A stretch of 57,359 nt of DNA, from positions 1 through 57,359 of the forward strand of contig CAIZEI010000009.1 of assembly GCA_903931945.1 (NCBI GenBank), given 5' to 3'. A program made the translations under genes and the position numbers. This document shows positions 16,396-25,169 of this stretch, piece after piece (the stretch's first letter is position 1; every line of letters starts with the position of its first letter). Below the pieces are notes generated by a model that saw nothing but the letters and a program-made list of their open reading frames with translations, ran no database searches and was not told the origin of the DNA. The stretch is from an uncultured Hyphomicrobiales bacterium. Its GTDB lineage: Bacteria; Pseudomonadota; Alphaproteobacteria; Rhizobiales; Beijerinckiaceae.

Positions 16396-17691
16396 TCACG
16401 ACCCCAATGCGCCCCGTAACGGATTGTGAACGCGTCGTCGCATCGATATGCCCAGCACCACCAGCCCTGGCCAGAACAGATAGGCCAGAACTTCCAGATT
16501 TTCGCCGAATGTGTAAAAAATCAGAACCACGACGACGCCAAACGCCGCGCGGCTGACGCGATCGGCCTGCGCCTTCAGGATCGTTTCGACCGCAGACCAG
16601 ACCAGTGGAACCGCCAGCGCCAGCGCGCCGACCGCGCCTTTCACAAACAGCAAGCCATACCAGGTGTGATGCGAGCCGATCGGCATGAACTCGACGAGGT
16701 GCGGGCCTTTCTCAACTTCGCCATGTCCGAAGACGGGCGCTTCAGTCTCCCAACGGTGCATGGCGATGGACCTGAGATAGGCCCGCACGCGCGTGGAGGC
16801 GATGCGCGCATTGTTGAATTTGTCAGTGAGGTCGGAGTAAAACAACAACAGTTGCGGCCACGCGAAGCAGGACATCGCGCCTCCGACGGCGCCGATTGCA
16901 AATGTGCCGGGCTGCGTCAGATTGCTGACGAAATAGAGCAGGATGAGCACCCCCGGCTCTGCAACAAGCGCAAGGCGCGAAGCGGTCATCAGGCAGACCA
17001 CAACCGAACCCGCGATGCCTATCCACCGCCAGAAGGAACTGCGATCGTAGATTGCGAAAACGAACGAAATATTGGCGATAAATGCGGCAGCAGGCGACCA
17101 TGGCGCAAAAAAACGCCAGCGCAAGCCGCCATTTGTGTCATCGATGTCATAGAACTCGACCGAAAAATACTCGGGGCCGGGACCGCCCACGATCTGCAAG
17201 GGCGAAACAAAAAGCGGCGAGGGGATGTGCAGGACCGGCGCCAGAAAGAACAGCGGCAGCAGCAGCAGCGTCTGCAGGGCCAGTACATTCGTCGCGCGAA
17301 AGATGATCGGCGCGCGTACATGCATCATGGCGCCGATGAACGGAAAGACCGCCATCAGCGCCCAGCCCTTGGCCCAGCCGATCATGGATTTCAGCAGCAT
17401 CGCCGCGCCAAAACTGTAATCGAGATGCGCGATCACCAGCGCCAGAAGCATGAACGCCATGCCCGCAGACCAAATGAGAACGCCGGCGGGAATCCGGTCC
17501 CGCCCGGGTCCGCCCTCTCCTGTGATGTATCGACGGAACGCCATCGCCGCCAGCGTCCAGCCAACAGCAGGCGCAAGTATATACAGGGCCCCGATGAGCC
17601 AGTAGGCCCAGGTCCAGACAATGCAATGGTAAATTACGCGTTCTTCCGTCGTTTCCGGACGAAGAGTTGACGCAGCCATGCGAGTGTCCAT
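16396..17691 (-). CDS. polysaccharide polymerase-like (Wzy/O-antigen ligase type) membrane protein
   Basis: 431-aa multi-span membrane protein with about 10 to 12 hydrophobic helices. A large periplasmic loop (FYDIDDTNGGLRWRFFAPWSPAA) and a GSHHTWYGLLFVKGAVG segment resemble Wzy and O-antigen ligase proteins, where the SHN-type motif precedes a helix. It overlaps the chain-length regulator gene upstream by 58 nt, so the two are co-translated and probably act together in exopolysaccharide or capsule assembly. The start is uncertain: ATG 17691 or 17679, neither with a good ribosome-binding site. No glycosyltransferases are adjacent. Confidence 0.75.
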   Translation of the reverse strand: MDTRMAASTLRPETTEERVIYHCIVWTWAYWLIGALYILAPAVGWTLAAMAFRRYITGEGGPGRDRIPAGVLIWSAGMAFMLLALVIAHLDYSFGAAMLLKSMIGWAKGWALMAVFPFIGAMMHVRAPIIFRATNVLALQTLLLLPLFFLAPVLHIPSPLFVSPLQIVGGPGPEYFSVEFYDIDDTNGGLRWRFFAPWSPAAAFIANISFVFAIYDRSSFWRWIGIAGSVVVCLMTASRLALVAEPGVLILLYFVSNLTQPGTFAIGAVGGAMSCFAWPQLLLFYSDLTDKFNNARIASTRVRAYLRSIAMHRWETEAPVFGHGEVEKGPHLVEFMPIGSHHTWYGLLFVKGAVGALALAVPLVWSAVETILKAQADRVSRAAFGVVVVLIFYTFGENLEVLAYLFWPGLVVLGISMRRRVHNPLRGALGS

Positions 17692-19055
17692 GCAACGGAG
17701 GCGAGAAGGGAGCCGACAATGCCGCCGGCGAGCGCGTAAATGAGCAACGGCTGCGCGCGCGACATTGGCAACTCGGGTGCGGCAAGCAACTGCACCAGCG
17801 GATAGGAGGCGTAGATATCGGCGCGATTGGTGTCGAGCCGCGCGATGGCGGACGTGTAGATCGCCTCTGCGACAAGATGATCCTTCTTCAGATCTTCGAG
17901 CCGCGCCGCTTGCCCGTTCAAGTCCTTGATCCGCTGTTCTTCATTGACAAGCGTTTGTTCCAGTGCAACGAGTTCGCGGTGTTTGCCGTCGGCCATCGAT
18001 TCGTTCATTACGAGCTGCTTCAGCAATTCCTCGCGTGATTTCGAATTCAGGATCAGCAGGAGTTGCGGCAGATCGTCTTTCATCCCGATTTTCGACCGCC
18101 GGGCAATGGATTTCAGCGTTTCGAAAGCAGCCTCGCGCCGCAACCTTTCCTTGACCTGCGCGGGATTGTTCGGACCGATCCAGTCTTTTTGCGCCTCAAC
18201 CATCGCGCCAGCGTCGGCGTATTCAGTGAGCGCCTTGGTGAAAACGGGATCGGCGGCCAGAACGAGGGCGGCGGACGCGAGTTTCGGCGAAACGCCGAGC
18301 CGGTCGATCAGCGTAACCTGTTCGGCGTCCAATCGCTCGGACTCAGTGCGCGCATCGCGGGTCTTGCGCCGTGTTTCCTCGAGGCTGGCGGCTGACTGAT
18401 TGAATTGCTCGACCGAAAGCACCCCGCCTGTCTGCTGCGCCTCAAAAATGCGCTGCCGCGCATTCGTCAGATTATCCCGGTACGATTTCAGGGAATCGGC
18501 GGCGCTGGCGGCGCGCCGATCGATCTCGTCCGTTCGCAGGGCGTCGAGCTGGTCCATAAACGCCTTGTTCAGCGCTTCAGCCTTGGCTTTGGCGATCTGC
18601 GGCGTGCGCGCGTTAATCTCGAAATACATCAGCGCGGTCTCGTCAACGAGCTTCACGCGCGGGGCGCCAAATTGCCGGGAAGTCATGCCGAGGGATTCGG
18701 CTGCTGCGGCCAGCACTCGGTCGCTTGTTGCAATTTCCTTGTAGATGACCTTCGGGCTCATGGCCGGCGTCGAGAAGGGCGAGGCCGATTGAGCGGTCGC
18801 CTGGCCAATGCTTTCGACAGACAGCGAGGAACCTGCGCCCGAACCCGGCAAAATCAATGTCCAGGATGTGACATAGGCGATTGGCGTGAGCAGGAAATAG
18901 GCGCCCGCCATGCACCAGACGGCGGTGACGGAAACGATCGCGCCCAGCACATAGCGCCGCCAGTGATCGCGCGGCGGCCAGTTGAACAGAAAATCATAAA
19001 TCCGTTTGCGGCTCGGCGCGCGTGCGAACACCTGTTCGAAATGAGTGGCGGACAT
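17634..19055 (-). CDS. Wzz/GumC-type polysaccharide chain-length regulator
   Basis: 473-aa inner-membrane co-polymerase. One transmembrane helix follows the N-terminal cytoplasmic stretch (about residues 40-62). A long periplasmic alpha-helical domain rich in coiled-coil sequence comes next (for example DSLKSYRDNLTNARQRIFEA and REELLKQLVMN). A C-terminal helix (LLIYALAGGIVGSLLASVAW) is preceded by the family PELPMSRAQPL motif. There is no tyrosine kinase domain, and the C-tail is short and basic (KRRKN). It controls chain length and export of a surface polysaccharide with the overlapping polymerase-like gene. Transcription may start about 580 nt upstream. Confidence 0.85.
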   Translation of the reverse strand: MSATHFEQVFARAPSRKRIYDFLFNWPPRDHWRRYVLGAIVSVTAVWCMAGAYFLLTPIAYVTSWTLILPGSGAGSSLSVESIGQATAQSASPFSTPAMSPKVIYKEIATSDRVLAAAAESLGMTSRQFGAPRVKLVDETALMYFEINARTPQIAKAKAEALNKAFMDQLDALRTDEIDRRAASAADSLKSYRDNLTNARQRIFEAQQTGGVLSVEQFNQSAASLEETRRKTRDARTESERLDAEQVTLIDRLGVSPKLASAALVLAADPVFTKALTEYADAGAMVEAQKDWIGPNNPAQVKERLRREAAFETLKSIARRSKIGMKDDLPQLLLILNSKSREELLKQLVMNESMADGKHRELVALEQTLVNEEQRIKDLNGQAARLEDLKKDHLVAEAIYTSAIARLDTNRADIYASYPLVQLLAAPELPMSRAQPLLIYALAGGIVGSLLASVAWTLAWLRQLFVRKRRKNA

Positions 19056-19638
19056 TGCTGCGGCGTGGACCAAACGGCTGGGGCGACGCGCCCGATGCCA
19101 TGCGATCAGATTGCCTGCTTATGGTGAACAAACCGTTGCCGCGTCATCTTCCGGCAGGCTTTCGGTCAGGCGGCGCGCGGTTTTTCGTAAAACCAGCGCG
19201 CCAGGGCCGCAAAAGCCCAGTGCGCACCGCGTGCGCTCTTCAACCGAGCCTCCTGAACAATACATGTCAGTCAGATCGTGCGCAGCGCCGACGCGACAGG
19301 CTTCTGCGAAGGCGCCCAGACCGGTAGCGCCAGAGCGCGCGGAGCCTCAATGGATATGTGGCCGGAGCCGCTGCCTGTTGCGGCTCCGGCCGGGCCATGG
19401 CGGTCGAGGGGACCTCACACGGCTTTCCGGGGGTCCACGCCAGCTGCAACGCCCGGCTGCAAGCCAGCGGCGCGACAATTGCGGGACCGGGTTTCAGGGT
19501 TCTTTCCGCCGGAGCGGGCTGCGCCGCCATCAAGGGCGGGAACTGGAGGACTTTAAACGGTCGCCGCCTCAAGGCAAAGGCCAAATCGCAGTTTTGCCGA
19601 ATGGATCGCGAAAACAGTCCCAAATCAAGGAAATAATT
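19056..19638 (-). other. hairpin-rich upstream region/leader of the wzz-polymerase operon
   Basis: About 580 bp without a convincing long gene on either strand. Seen here: a near-perfect hairpin GGCGCGC-GGTTTT / AAAACC-A-GCGCGCC (19172-19202) and a perfect 11-bp stem GGCCGGAGCCG / CGGCTCCGGCC with a 10-nt loop (19360-19391). Neither has a T-run. A leftward frame of 25 codons (19166-19243) starts with TTG, has AGGAGG 5 nt upstream, and its end runs through the first hairpin. If the promoter at 19639-19667 is real, this is an unusually long 5' leader that could control polysaccharide synthesis. The small frame may be a leader peptide or chance. Confidence 0.35.
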
Positions 19639-19667
19639 ATTATATATCAGTATGTTATTGTTTTAAA
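19639..19667 (-). promoter_or_regulatory. candidate leftward promoter in an AT-rich island
   Basis: On the minus strand TTTAAA, 17-nt spacer, then a perfect TATAAT sit in a roughly 50-bp AT-rich island inside GC-rich DNA. Transcription would start near 19632 and run toward the chain-length regulator gene. The -35 match is only 4 of 6. Confidence 0.4.
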
Positions 19668-19684
19668 AAGGGCGCGCGCGCTCG

Positions 19685-19714
19685 AAAAAAGCCGGCGCCA
19701 TACGGGGCGCCGGC
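19685..19714 (-). terminator. rho-independent terminator of secB
   Basis: On the minus strand a perfect 9-bp stem GCCGGCGCC / GGCGCCGGC with a 6-nt loop is followed by TTTTTT. It lies about 35 bp after the secB stop and separates secB from the candidate polysaccharide promoter. Confidence 0.88.
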
Positions 19715-19746
19715 GTATTTGCAAGCATGGGAAGCCTGAACGGGGA

Positions 19747-20223
19747 TCAGGACGGCGTGGAATTTGCCGGCTGCATTTCCGCCAGACGCTGGCGGTACAA
19801 CGCCATAAAATCGATGGGGTCGATATAAAGCGGCGGGAAGCCGCCATTGCGAACGGCCTCGCCGACGATTTGTCGGGCGAAGGGGAACAGCAGCCGTGGG
19901 CATTCAATCATCACCACAGGCTGAAGTTCTGCGGCGGGAATATTCCGCAGACGGAAAATGCCGGCGTAATTGAGCTCGAACTTGAATAGCGTGATCTCTT
20001 TTGAGAGCGCCGAGCCCTCCAGCACAAGGCTCACTTCGAATTCGCTCTCGGTCACCTGCCGCGCATTCACATTGACCTGAATGTTGATATTCGGTCCCTG
20101 TTCCTGCGGCGCGAGAGATTGCGGCGCATGGGGATTTTCAAATGAAAAATCCTTCGTATATTGCGCCAGCACATTCAATTGCGGCGCCTGATCTGCGCTT
20201 ATGCCGTTGCCCTGCTCGGTCAT
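19747..20223 (-). CDS. secB: protein-export chaperone SecB
   Basis: 158-aa cytosolic chaperone that keeps preproteins unfolded and delivers them to SecA. Family features: [14 protein letters not shown] near the N-terminus, VNVNARQV, and [24 protein letters not shown] and [13 protein letters not shown] follow toward the C-terminus. ATG at 20223 has GGAG 7 nt upstream; the frame also opens one codon earlier with GTG. It appears monocistronic, ends at a strong terminator, and is a typical alphaproteobacterial SecB in length. Confidence 0.97.
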   Translation of the reverse strand: MTEQGNGISADQAPQLNVLAQYTKDFSFENPHAPQSLAPQEQGPNINIQVNVNARQVTESEFEVSLVLEGSALSKEITLFKFELNYAGIFRLRNIPAAELQPVVMIECPRLLFPFARQIVGEAVRNGGFPPLYIDPIDFMALYRQRLAEMQPANSTPS

Positions 20224-20335
20224 CACTCATCTCCAGCTTCAAACCAGCCATCCAGAACGCGCACATGCGGGTGTCCGACCGATCAAGCGTTTCTGCAATC
20301 TTCGCGCGCCCCGCTAACACGGGCGGCGCCCCAAT

Positions 20336-21688
20336 TCAAGTTTGAGCGACTGGCAGATCGTCCGGCGAGCGCAATGCTTCGATGGACTGCAGCATGTCAA
20401 ACATCCGACGGGCTTGCGCAGCGTCAAGCGCGCCCGAAACGCAATCCTCAAACTTGGTCCATAACGCCTCGGGAGGCGCCGGGCGGCGCGCATCGCCAAG
20501 CGGATGCGTGAAACGCTGGTCGAGTTTGCGGCCATCTTTCAGGGTCACAATCAGGCCGTCGCCAACCCTGTCCGGGCCGTCCTTGAAACGTCGCCGAACT
20601 TTCCGCATGAGATCGCGGACATCGGCGCGATTGACAAATTGCGGCGTGAATTCCGCCCGCGTGCAGCGCCGCGCTAAAATGGCGGCGGCCATCGCAAATT
20701 CCATCGAGAATTTGGCGTCGAGCGCATTCTGCGGATTGGTGTGCACGAGATTGGAAAACTGCGCCTGGGTCTGTTCGACGTCCACCGCTTCAACGTCATC
20801 TGCCGCAAAGGGCGTTCTTGCGAGCAGGGTCAAAACACCATCAAGCGCGCGGTGCGCGCCATAACACATCGGAAACAGTTTGAAGCCAAGCGCATTGGTT
20901 TCAATGAACCAGCGCTGGCCGAACTGCGCCGGGCTGGTCCGATCGGCGTCGCCCCTGGGAGCAATGGCGCGCAGAAACCCGAGGTCCGACTCGAGCGCGT
21001 CTCCCGATGCGCTCATCCCGGCTGCCGCCAGCCGCGCCGCAATGACGCCGCTTTGAGCCGCCCGCCCGGCGTGGAAGGGTTTGGTCATGGAGCCAAAATT
21101 GGCGATGACGCCCGCCGACATCGACGCGGCGATCGCCAGCGCGTGCGCTGCGCCATTGGCGTCCAGACCGCGCAAGCTTGCGGCCGCCGCTGCGGCTGCA
21201 ATTGCGCCAAACGTGCCCGTGGGATGCCAGCCCTTCAGATGCACGGGGTCGCGCATCCGCGAGGCCAGTTCGCCCCAGACTTCAAAGGCGGCGACATAGG
21301 CGGTCAGCATCGCCTTGCCATCGCGCCCCAACGCCTCGGCCTCGGCAAAGATCGCCGGCGCGATGGAAGCGGAGGGATGCGTCGGCTGGATGCCGACAAG
21401 TCCCACATCGTCATAATCCTGGGCGTGGCTAGCGGCGCCGTTCACCAGCGCCGCAGAGGCGCCGCTGGCGCGGGCGGCGCTGAACAGCAGGCGCGCCTCG
21501 GGCTTTTCATCTGCCCCGACGAGCGTTGCGCGAACGATACGCGTGACATCGTCGTGACGCCCCAGAAGCGCGGTCGCTGCAAAGTCGGCGAAACCATTGC
21601 GTATTACAGGCGAAGCGGCGGCAGGCAGACCGCCATAGCGAAGCCCGGCTACAAAATCGCCAGCGTCCTGTGTAAGCGAAGTCAACAT
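20336..21688 (-). CDS. MmgE/PrpD family protein
   Basis: 450-aa member of the MmgE/PrpD family, which includes 2-methylcitrate dehydratase, cis-aconitate decarboxylase and iminodisuccinate epimerase. The N-terminal helical domain has the conserved ASHAQDYDDV segment and HPSASIAPA. GWHPTGTFGAIAAAAAA and KPFHAGRAAQSGVIAA follow, then a smaller C-terminal lid domain. GGGAGG lies close to the ATG. It stands alone between secB and ihfB with no prpB, prpC or other methylcitrate gene, so 2-methylcitrate dehydration is not supported. This is the first of three such enzymes in the window. Confidence 0.87.
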   Translation of the reverse strand: MLTSLTQDAGDFVAGLRYGGLPAAASPVIRNGFADFAATALLGRHDDVTRIVRATLVGADEKPEARLLFSAARASGASAALVNGAASHAQDYDDVGLVGIQPTHPSASIAPAIFAEAEALGRDGKAMLTAYVAAFEVWGELASRMRDPVHLKGWHPTGTFGAIAAAAAAASLRGLDANGAAHALAIAASMSAGVIANFGSMTKPFHAGRAAQSGVIAARLAAAGMSASGDALESDLGFLRAIAPRGDADRTSPAQFGQRWFIETNALGFKLFPMCYGAHRALDGVLTLLARTPFAADDVEAVDVEQTQAQFSNLVHTNPQNALDAKFSMEFAMAAAILARRCTRAEFTPQFVNRADVRDLMRKVRRRFKDGPDRVGDGLIVTLKDGRKLDQRFTHPLGDARRPAPPEALWTKFEDCVSGALDAAQARRMFDMLQSIEALRSPDDLPVAQT

Positions 21689-21758
21689 CGCCTCCCAAAC
21701 TGCTTTTACCGGTGCGACAGGCTAACTGGCGCAACGGCGACGCAACGAATGAAACGAA

Positions 21759-22043
21759 TTACGCATCCGAATTCAGGCGTTCGCGCATTTCCTTTCCGGT
21801 TTTGAAGAATGGAACCAGCTTTTCGTCAACCGGAACCTTGGCGCCAGTGCGCGGGTTTCGGCCAAGCCGCGCATTGCGGCGCTTGACCGAAAACGCCCCA
21901 AAGCCGCGCAGCTCCACCCTGTCGCCATTGGCCAGCGCCTTGGTGATCTCTTCCAGAATCGCAGTGACAATTTTTTCGATATCGCTTTGATATAAATGCG
22001 GATTTCGCTCGGAAATGCGCTGCACCAGTTCTGACTTAATCAT
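21759..22043 (-). CDS. ihfB: integration host factor subunit beta
   Basis: 94-aa IHF-beta, a DNA-bending architectural protein acting as a heterodimer with IHF-alpha. The HU/IHF signature [21 protein letters not shown] includes the intercalating-proline arm (RNPRTG). The N-terminal [17 protein letters not shown] is typical of the beta subunit rather than HU. It lies 54 bp downstream of sppA, the common alphaproteobacterial arrangement. A TTGCAA, 17-nt spacer, AGAATA sequence in the gap may give an extra promoter. Confidence 0.97.
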   Translation of the reverse strand: MIKSELVQRISERNPHLYQSDIEKIVTAILEEITKALANGDRVELRGFGAFSVKRRNARLGRNPRTGAKVPVDEKLVPFFKTGKEMRERLNSDA

Positions 22044-22097
22044 TAAAAAACACTCCCCTTCCTATTCTGTTTACAAGTTGCTCACTTGCAAATCAAA

Positions 22098-23072
22098 TCA
22101 CTGTGCGGGGGGGTGGGACCAGACGGCCACCAACCCTTCAAGCCCCATAATTCGCCCCTGTATCAGTGCATCCCTGACAACAGAACTCACGCCGGGCAGA
22201 CCGGCCCGATCGGCAAGCTCCGCAGCCATACCCAAAACTCCCAGACGCTCCAGAGATCGAGGACGGCGCCAGTCAATCGTGCGCAACCCCTTGGCTACGC
22301 CCTTGTTCTCCTCAAGCCAGGCGATCGCTTCCTTCTCGCCTCCAATAGCGTCTGCAAGCTTCAGTGGAATCGCCTGCCGGCCGCTGAAAACACGCCCGTC
22401 ATCGACCGCTGCAAGCTCCGCATCGCTCATTCCGCGTCGTTCGCGCACAAGGCCTTTGAACCATTCGAACGAATCCGCGACGAGCGTCGCCAGCGCCGCG
22501 CGCGCTTCGGGACTCGTTGGCTCCATTCCATTTGGAGAAGCCTTCAAAGGCGCCGATTTCACAGTCTCATAGTCGACGCCAACCGTGTTCATCAATCTTG
22601 AAATATTGGGAAAAGCAAACAATACGCCAATCGAGCCCACGAGCGAATTGCCGTGTGCGAAAATACGATCGGCGCCAAGCGCTGCGATATAGGCGCCCGA
22701 GGCCGCCATTGTTCCCACCACAGCGACGACAGGCTTCCTGGCTGCAAGCTGACGGATGCTGTCGTAAAGAACTTCCGACCCGGTTGTTGTTCCGCCCGGA
22801 CTTTCTATTGTCAGCAACACAGCCGCCGCATTCGAACGACCGACGTTGTCGAGTATCCTGAGAGTGTCCCTGTCGCCGGTGATCACGCCTTCGATTGCAA
22901 CGCGTGCGATATGTGGACCACGCAAACCATTCTGGACATCGCCGAGGTAACGCCAGGCAATCGCGCCCACGAGCGCAATGGCCGCCAGGCAGGCGCTCAC
23001 GCGCCAGAATGTCACCTTGCGCCGCAGACTGCGGCGATCGACGAGATAGTCAGCAGTGGACTGGTTGGTCAT
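22098..23072 (-). CDS. sppA: signal peptide peptidase SppA
   Basis: 324-aa SppA (S49 family), a membrane-anchored protease that degrades cleaved signal peptides. An N-terminal anchor helix lies at about residues 24-44. The catalytic serine is in VGTMAASGAYIAALGAD and the general-base lysine is in the VKSAPLKASPNG stretch, as in other short SppA proteins. ESPGG forms part of the active-site groove. ATG at 23072 is chosen because GGAG lies 6 nt upstream. It lies between rpsA and ihfB on the same strand; the rpsA terminator suggests its own transcription start. Confidence 0.95.
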   Translation of the reverse strand: MTNQSTADYLVDRRSLRRKVTFWRVSACLAAIALVGAIAWRYLGDVQNGLRGPHIARVAIEGVITGDRDTLRILDNVGRSNAAAVLLTIESPGGTTTGSEVLYDSIRQLAARKPVVAVVGTMAASGAYIAALGADRIFAHGNSLVGSIGVLFAFPNISRLMNTVGVDYETVKSAPLKASPNGMEPTSPEARAALATLVADSFEWFKGLVRERRGMSDAELAAVDDGRVFSGRQAIPLKLADAIGGEKEAIAWLEENKGVAKGLRTIDWRRPRSLERLGVLGMAAELADRAGLPGVSSVVRDALIQGRIMGLEGLVAVWSHPPAQ

Positions 23073-23177
23073 GCGGACTCCGTTCACAATTGCCTGACGC
23101 GCATCATATCGAATTGCGTTTCAATAGCAAAACAGAACTTCCGTTTGGAGAGGACTATCTGCGCCGCGCCTTGAACC

Positions 23178-23204
23178 AAAAAGGCCCACGCGAACGCGGG
23201 CCTT
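23178..23204 (-). terminator. rho-independent terminator of rpsA
   Basis: On the minus strand AAGGCCC-GCGTTCGCGT-GGGCCTT runs into a short T-run and GG. It starts 27 bp after the rpsA stop and separates it from sppA. Confidence 0.75.
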
Positions 23205-23230
23205 CCTGATGGTCACAATCTGGAATTGTC

Positions 23231-24973
23231 TCATTCTTCCGTCTTTTTGACCTTCGGCGCGGTATCGCGCGCTTTCAGCGCCGCGCCAAGAATATCGCCG
23301 AGCGAAGCCCCCGAATCCGCGGACCCGTATTGCGCAATGGCCTCCTTCTCTTCGGCCATTTCAAGCGCCTTGATCGAAACGGACACCTTCCGCGCCTTGC
23401 GATCGAACAGGATCACGCGCGCATCGACCTTCTCGCCAACAGCGAAACGGTCGGCGCGCTGATCGCCGCGATCGCGGGCCAGCTCATTGCGCTTGATGAA
23501 GGCTGTAAGTTCGGTGCCCACAATCTTGACTTCAAGTCCGCCTTCCTTGACCTCAAGCACTTCGCAGGTGACGACAGACCCCTTGCGCATATCGGCTTCG
23601 CCTTCCGCCTTCTGCTGGAAGGGATCGACGCCGGCGACCTGTTTGACGCCCAGAGAAATGCGCTCTTTCTCGACATCGACGTCGAGCACCTGCGCCTTGA
23701 CCATGTCGCCTTTCTTGAAGTCTTCGATGGCCTGCTCGCCTGGCTTTTTCCAGTCGAGATCGGACAGATGAACCATGCCGTCCACATCGCCTTCGAGCCC
23801 GATGAAGAGACCGAATTCGGTCTTGTTCTTGACCTCGCCCTCGACAATGGAGCCGACCGGATGGGTCTCGGCGAAGACTTCCCACGGATTGCGGAGGGTC
23901 TGCTTGAGGCCAAGAGAAATCCGGCGCTTGACCGGATCGACCTCAAGCACCTGCACATCGACTTCCTGGCTGGTCGATACGATCTTGCCGGGATGCACGT
24001 TCTTTTTCGTCCAGGACATTTCCGAGACGTGGATGAGGCCTTCGATGCCGGCCTCCAGTTCAACAAAGGCGCCGTAGTCGGTGATATTCGTCACGCGGCC
24101 ATGGAAACGCGAATTGATGGGATATTTGGCTTCGATGCCGCCCCATGGATCGTCAAGCAACTGCTTCATGCCCAGCGAGATGCGGTGCGTGTCATGATTG
24201 ATCTTGATGATCCGCACCTTCACGGTCTGGCCGATATTGAGGGCCTCGCTCGGGTGATTGACGCGGCGCCAGGCGATGTCGGTGACATGCAACAGGCCAT
24301 CAATGCCGCCCAGATCGACGAACGCGCCGTAATCAGTGATGTTCTTGACGACGCCGTCAATGACCTGGCCCTCTTCGAGATTGGCGACAATCTCGTGGCG
24401 CTGCTCGGCGCGGCTCTCTTCAAGAACCGTACGACGCGACACAACAATGTTGCCGCGACGACGGTCCATTTTCAGGATTTCAAAAGCCGTCGGAGTCCCC
24501 ATCAGCGGCGCAACATCGCGCACCGGGCGGATGTCGACCTGGCTGCGCGGCAGGAACGCGACTGCTCCGTCGAGATCGACCGTAAAGCCGCCCTTGACCT
24601 GATTGAAGATGATGCCTTCAACCTTTTCTTTCGCCTCGAAAGCCCGCTCGAGCTTGACCCAGCTCTCTTCGCGGCGCGCCTTGTCGCGCGAGATGACCGC
24701 TTCGCCAAGCGCGTTTTCCACGCGTTCGAGGTAAACCTCGACTTCATCGCCAACCTTCAGAGATTGCTCGCGGCCTGGGCCGGTGAATTCCTTCAGCGCA
24801 ACGCGGCCTTCGGTCTTCAAACCGATATCGATCACCGCAACGTCTTTTTCGATAGCAACGACTTTACCCTTGATGACCTGCCCTTCGAGGGCCTCATCCT
24901 CGCCAAAGCTTTCATTGAGCAAAGCGGCGAAATCTTCGCGCGAAGGCGCAAAGCTGGTGGACTGGACTGCCAT
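23231..24973 (-). CDS. rpsA: 30S ribosomal protein S1
   Basis: 580-aa S1, the mRNA-binding ribosomal protein needed for initiation on structured leaders. Six S1 repeats are visible. The first two are divergent (from GQVIKGKVVAIEKDVAVIDIG; GGFTVDLDG). The next four are canonical, for example GVVKNITDYGAFVDLGGIDGLLHV and GRVTNITDYGAFVELEAGIEGLIHV. ATG at 24973 has AGGAGAA 4 nt upstream; the frame extends 94 codons further upstream into low-complexity non-coding sequence. In most alphaproteobacteria cmk precedes rpsA; here a flippase gene does. A long leader of nearly 200 nt allows autogenous control. Confidence 0.97.
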   Translation of the reverse strand: MAVQSTSFAPSREDFAALLNESFGEDEALEGQVIKGKVVAIEKDVAVIDIGLKTEGRVALKEFTGPGREQSLKVGDEVEVYLERVENALGEAVISRDKARREESWVKLERAFEAKEKVEGIIFNQVKGGFTVDLDGAVAFLPRSQVDIRPVRDVAPLMGTPTAFEILKMDRRRGNIVVSRRTVLEESRAEQRHEIVANLEEGQVIDGVVKNITDYGAFVDLGGIDGLLHVTDIAWRRVNHPSEALNIGQTVKVRIIKINHDTHRISLGMKQLLDDPWGGIEAKYPINSRFHGRVTNITDYGAFVELEAGIEGLIHVSEMSWTKKNVHPGKIVSTSQEVDVQVLEVDPVKRRISLGLKQTLRNPWEVFAETHPVGSIVEGEVKNKTEFGLFIGLEGDVDGMVHLSDLDWKKPGEQAIEDFKKGDMVKAQVLDVDVEKERISLGVKQVAGVDPFQQKAEGEADMRKGSVVTCEVLEVKEGGLEVKIVGTELTAFIKRNELARDRGDQRADRFAVGEKVDARVILFDRKARKVSVSIKALEMAEEKEAIAQYGSADSGASLGDILGAALKARDTAPKVKKTEE

Positions 24974-25169
24974 AAGTTCTCCTGAAGCGCCCTTGTGGGC
25001 ATGCGCCGGCGGGGTTTGTGTGATCGGGCGTTCCGGTTTACCGGCGGACGCGCCTTGACGCGCAATCCTCCGCCCCTTCGGGCGGGCCGGCGGCGGGCCG
25101 GCAAACAAGAACGATGAACCGCGGCTCCCTAGCACCGAACTTACGAAAACACAATGCTTGGATACGTCG

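Noticed and set aside
16426..17670. 414-codon open frame opposite the polymerase-like gene
   Set aside because: Extremely rich in Arg, Gln and His; no hydrophobic core or domain.
19045..19989. 314-codon frame spanning the secB-wzz gap
   Set aside because: It runs across a terminator, an AT-rich island and into secB antisense; no domain or start signal.
23330..24985. 551-codon open frame opposite rpsA
   Set aside because: It is the antisense shadow of a highly conserved ribosomal gene in GC-rich DNA; no recognisable domain and no ribosome-binding site.
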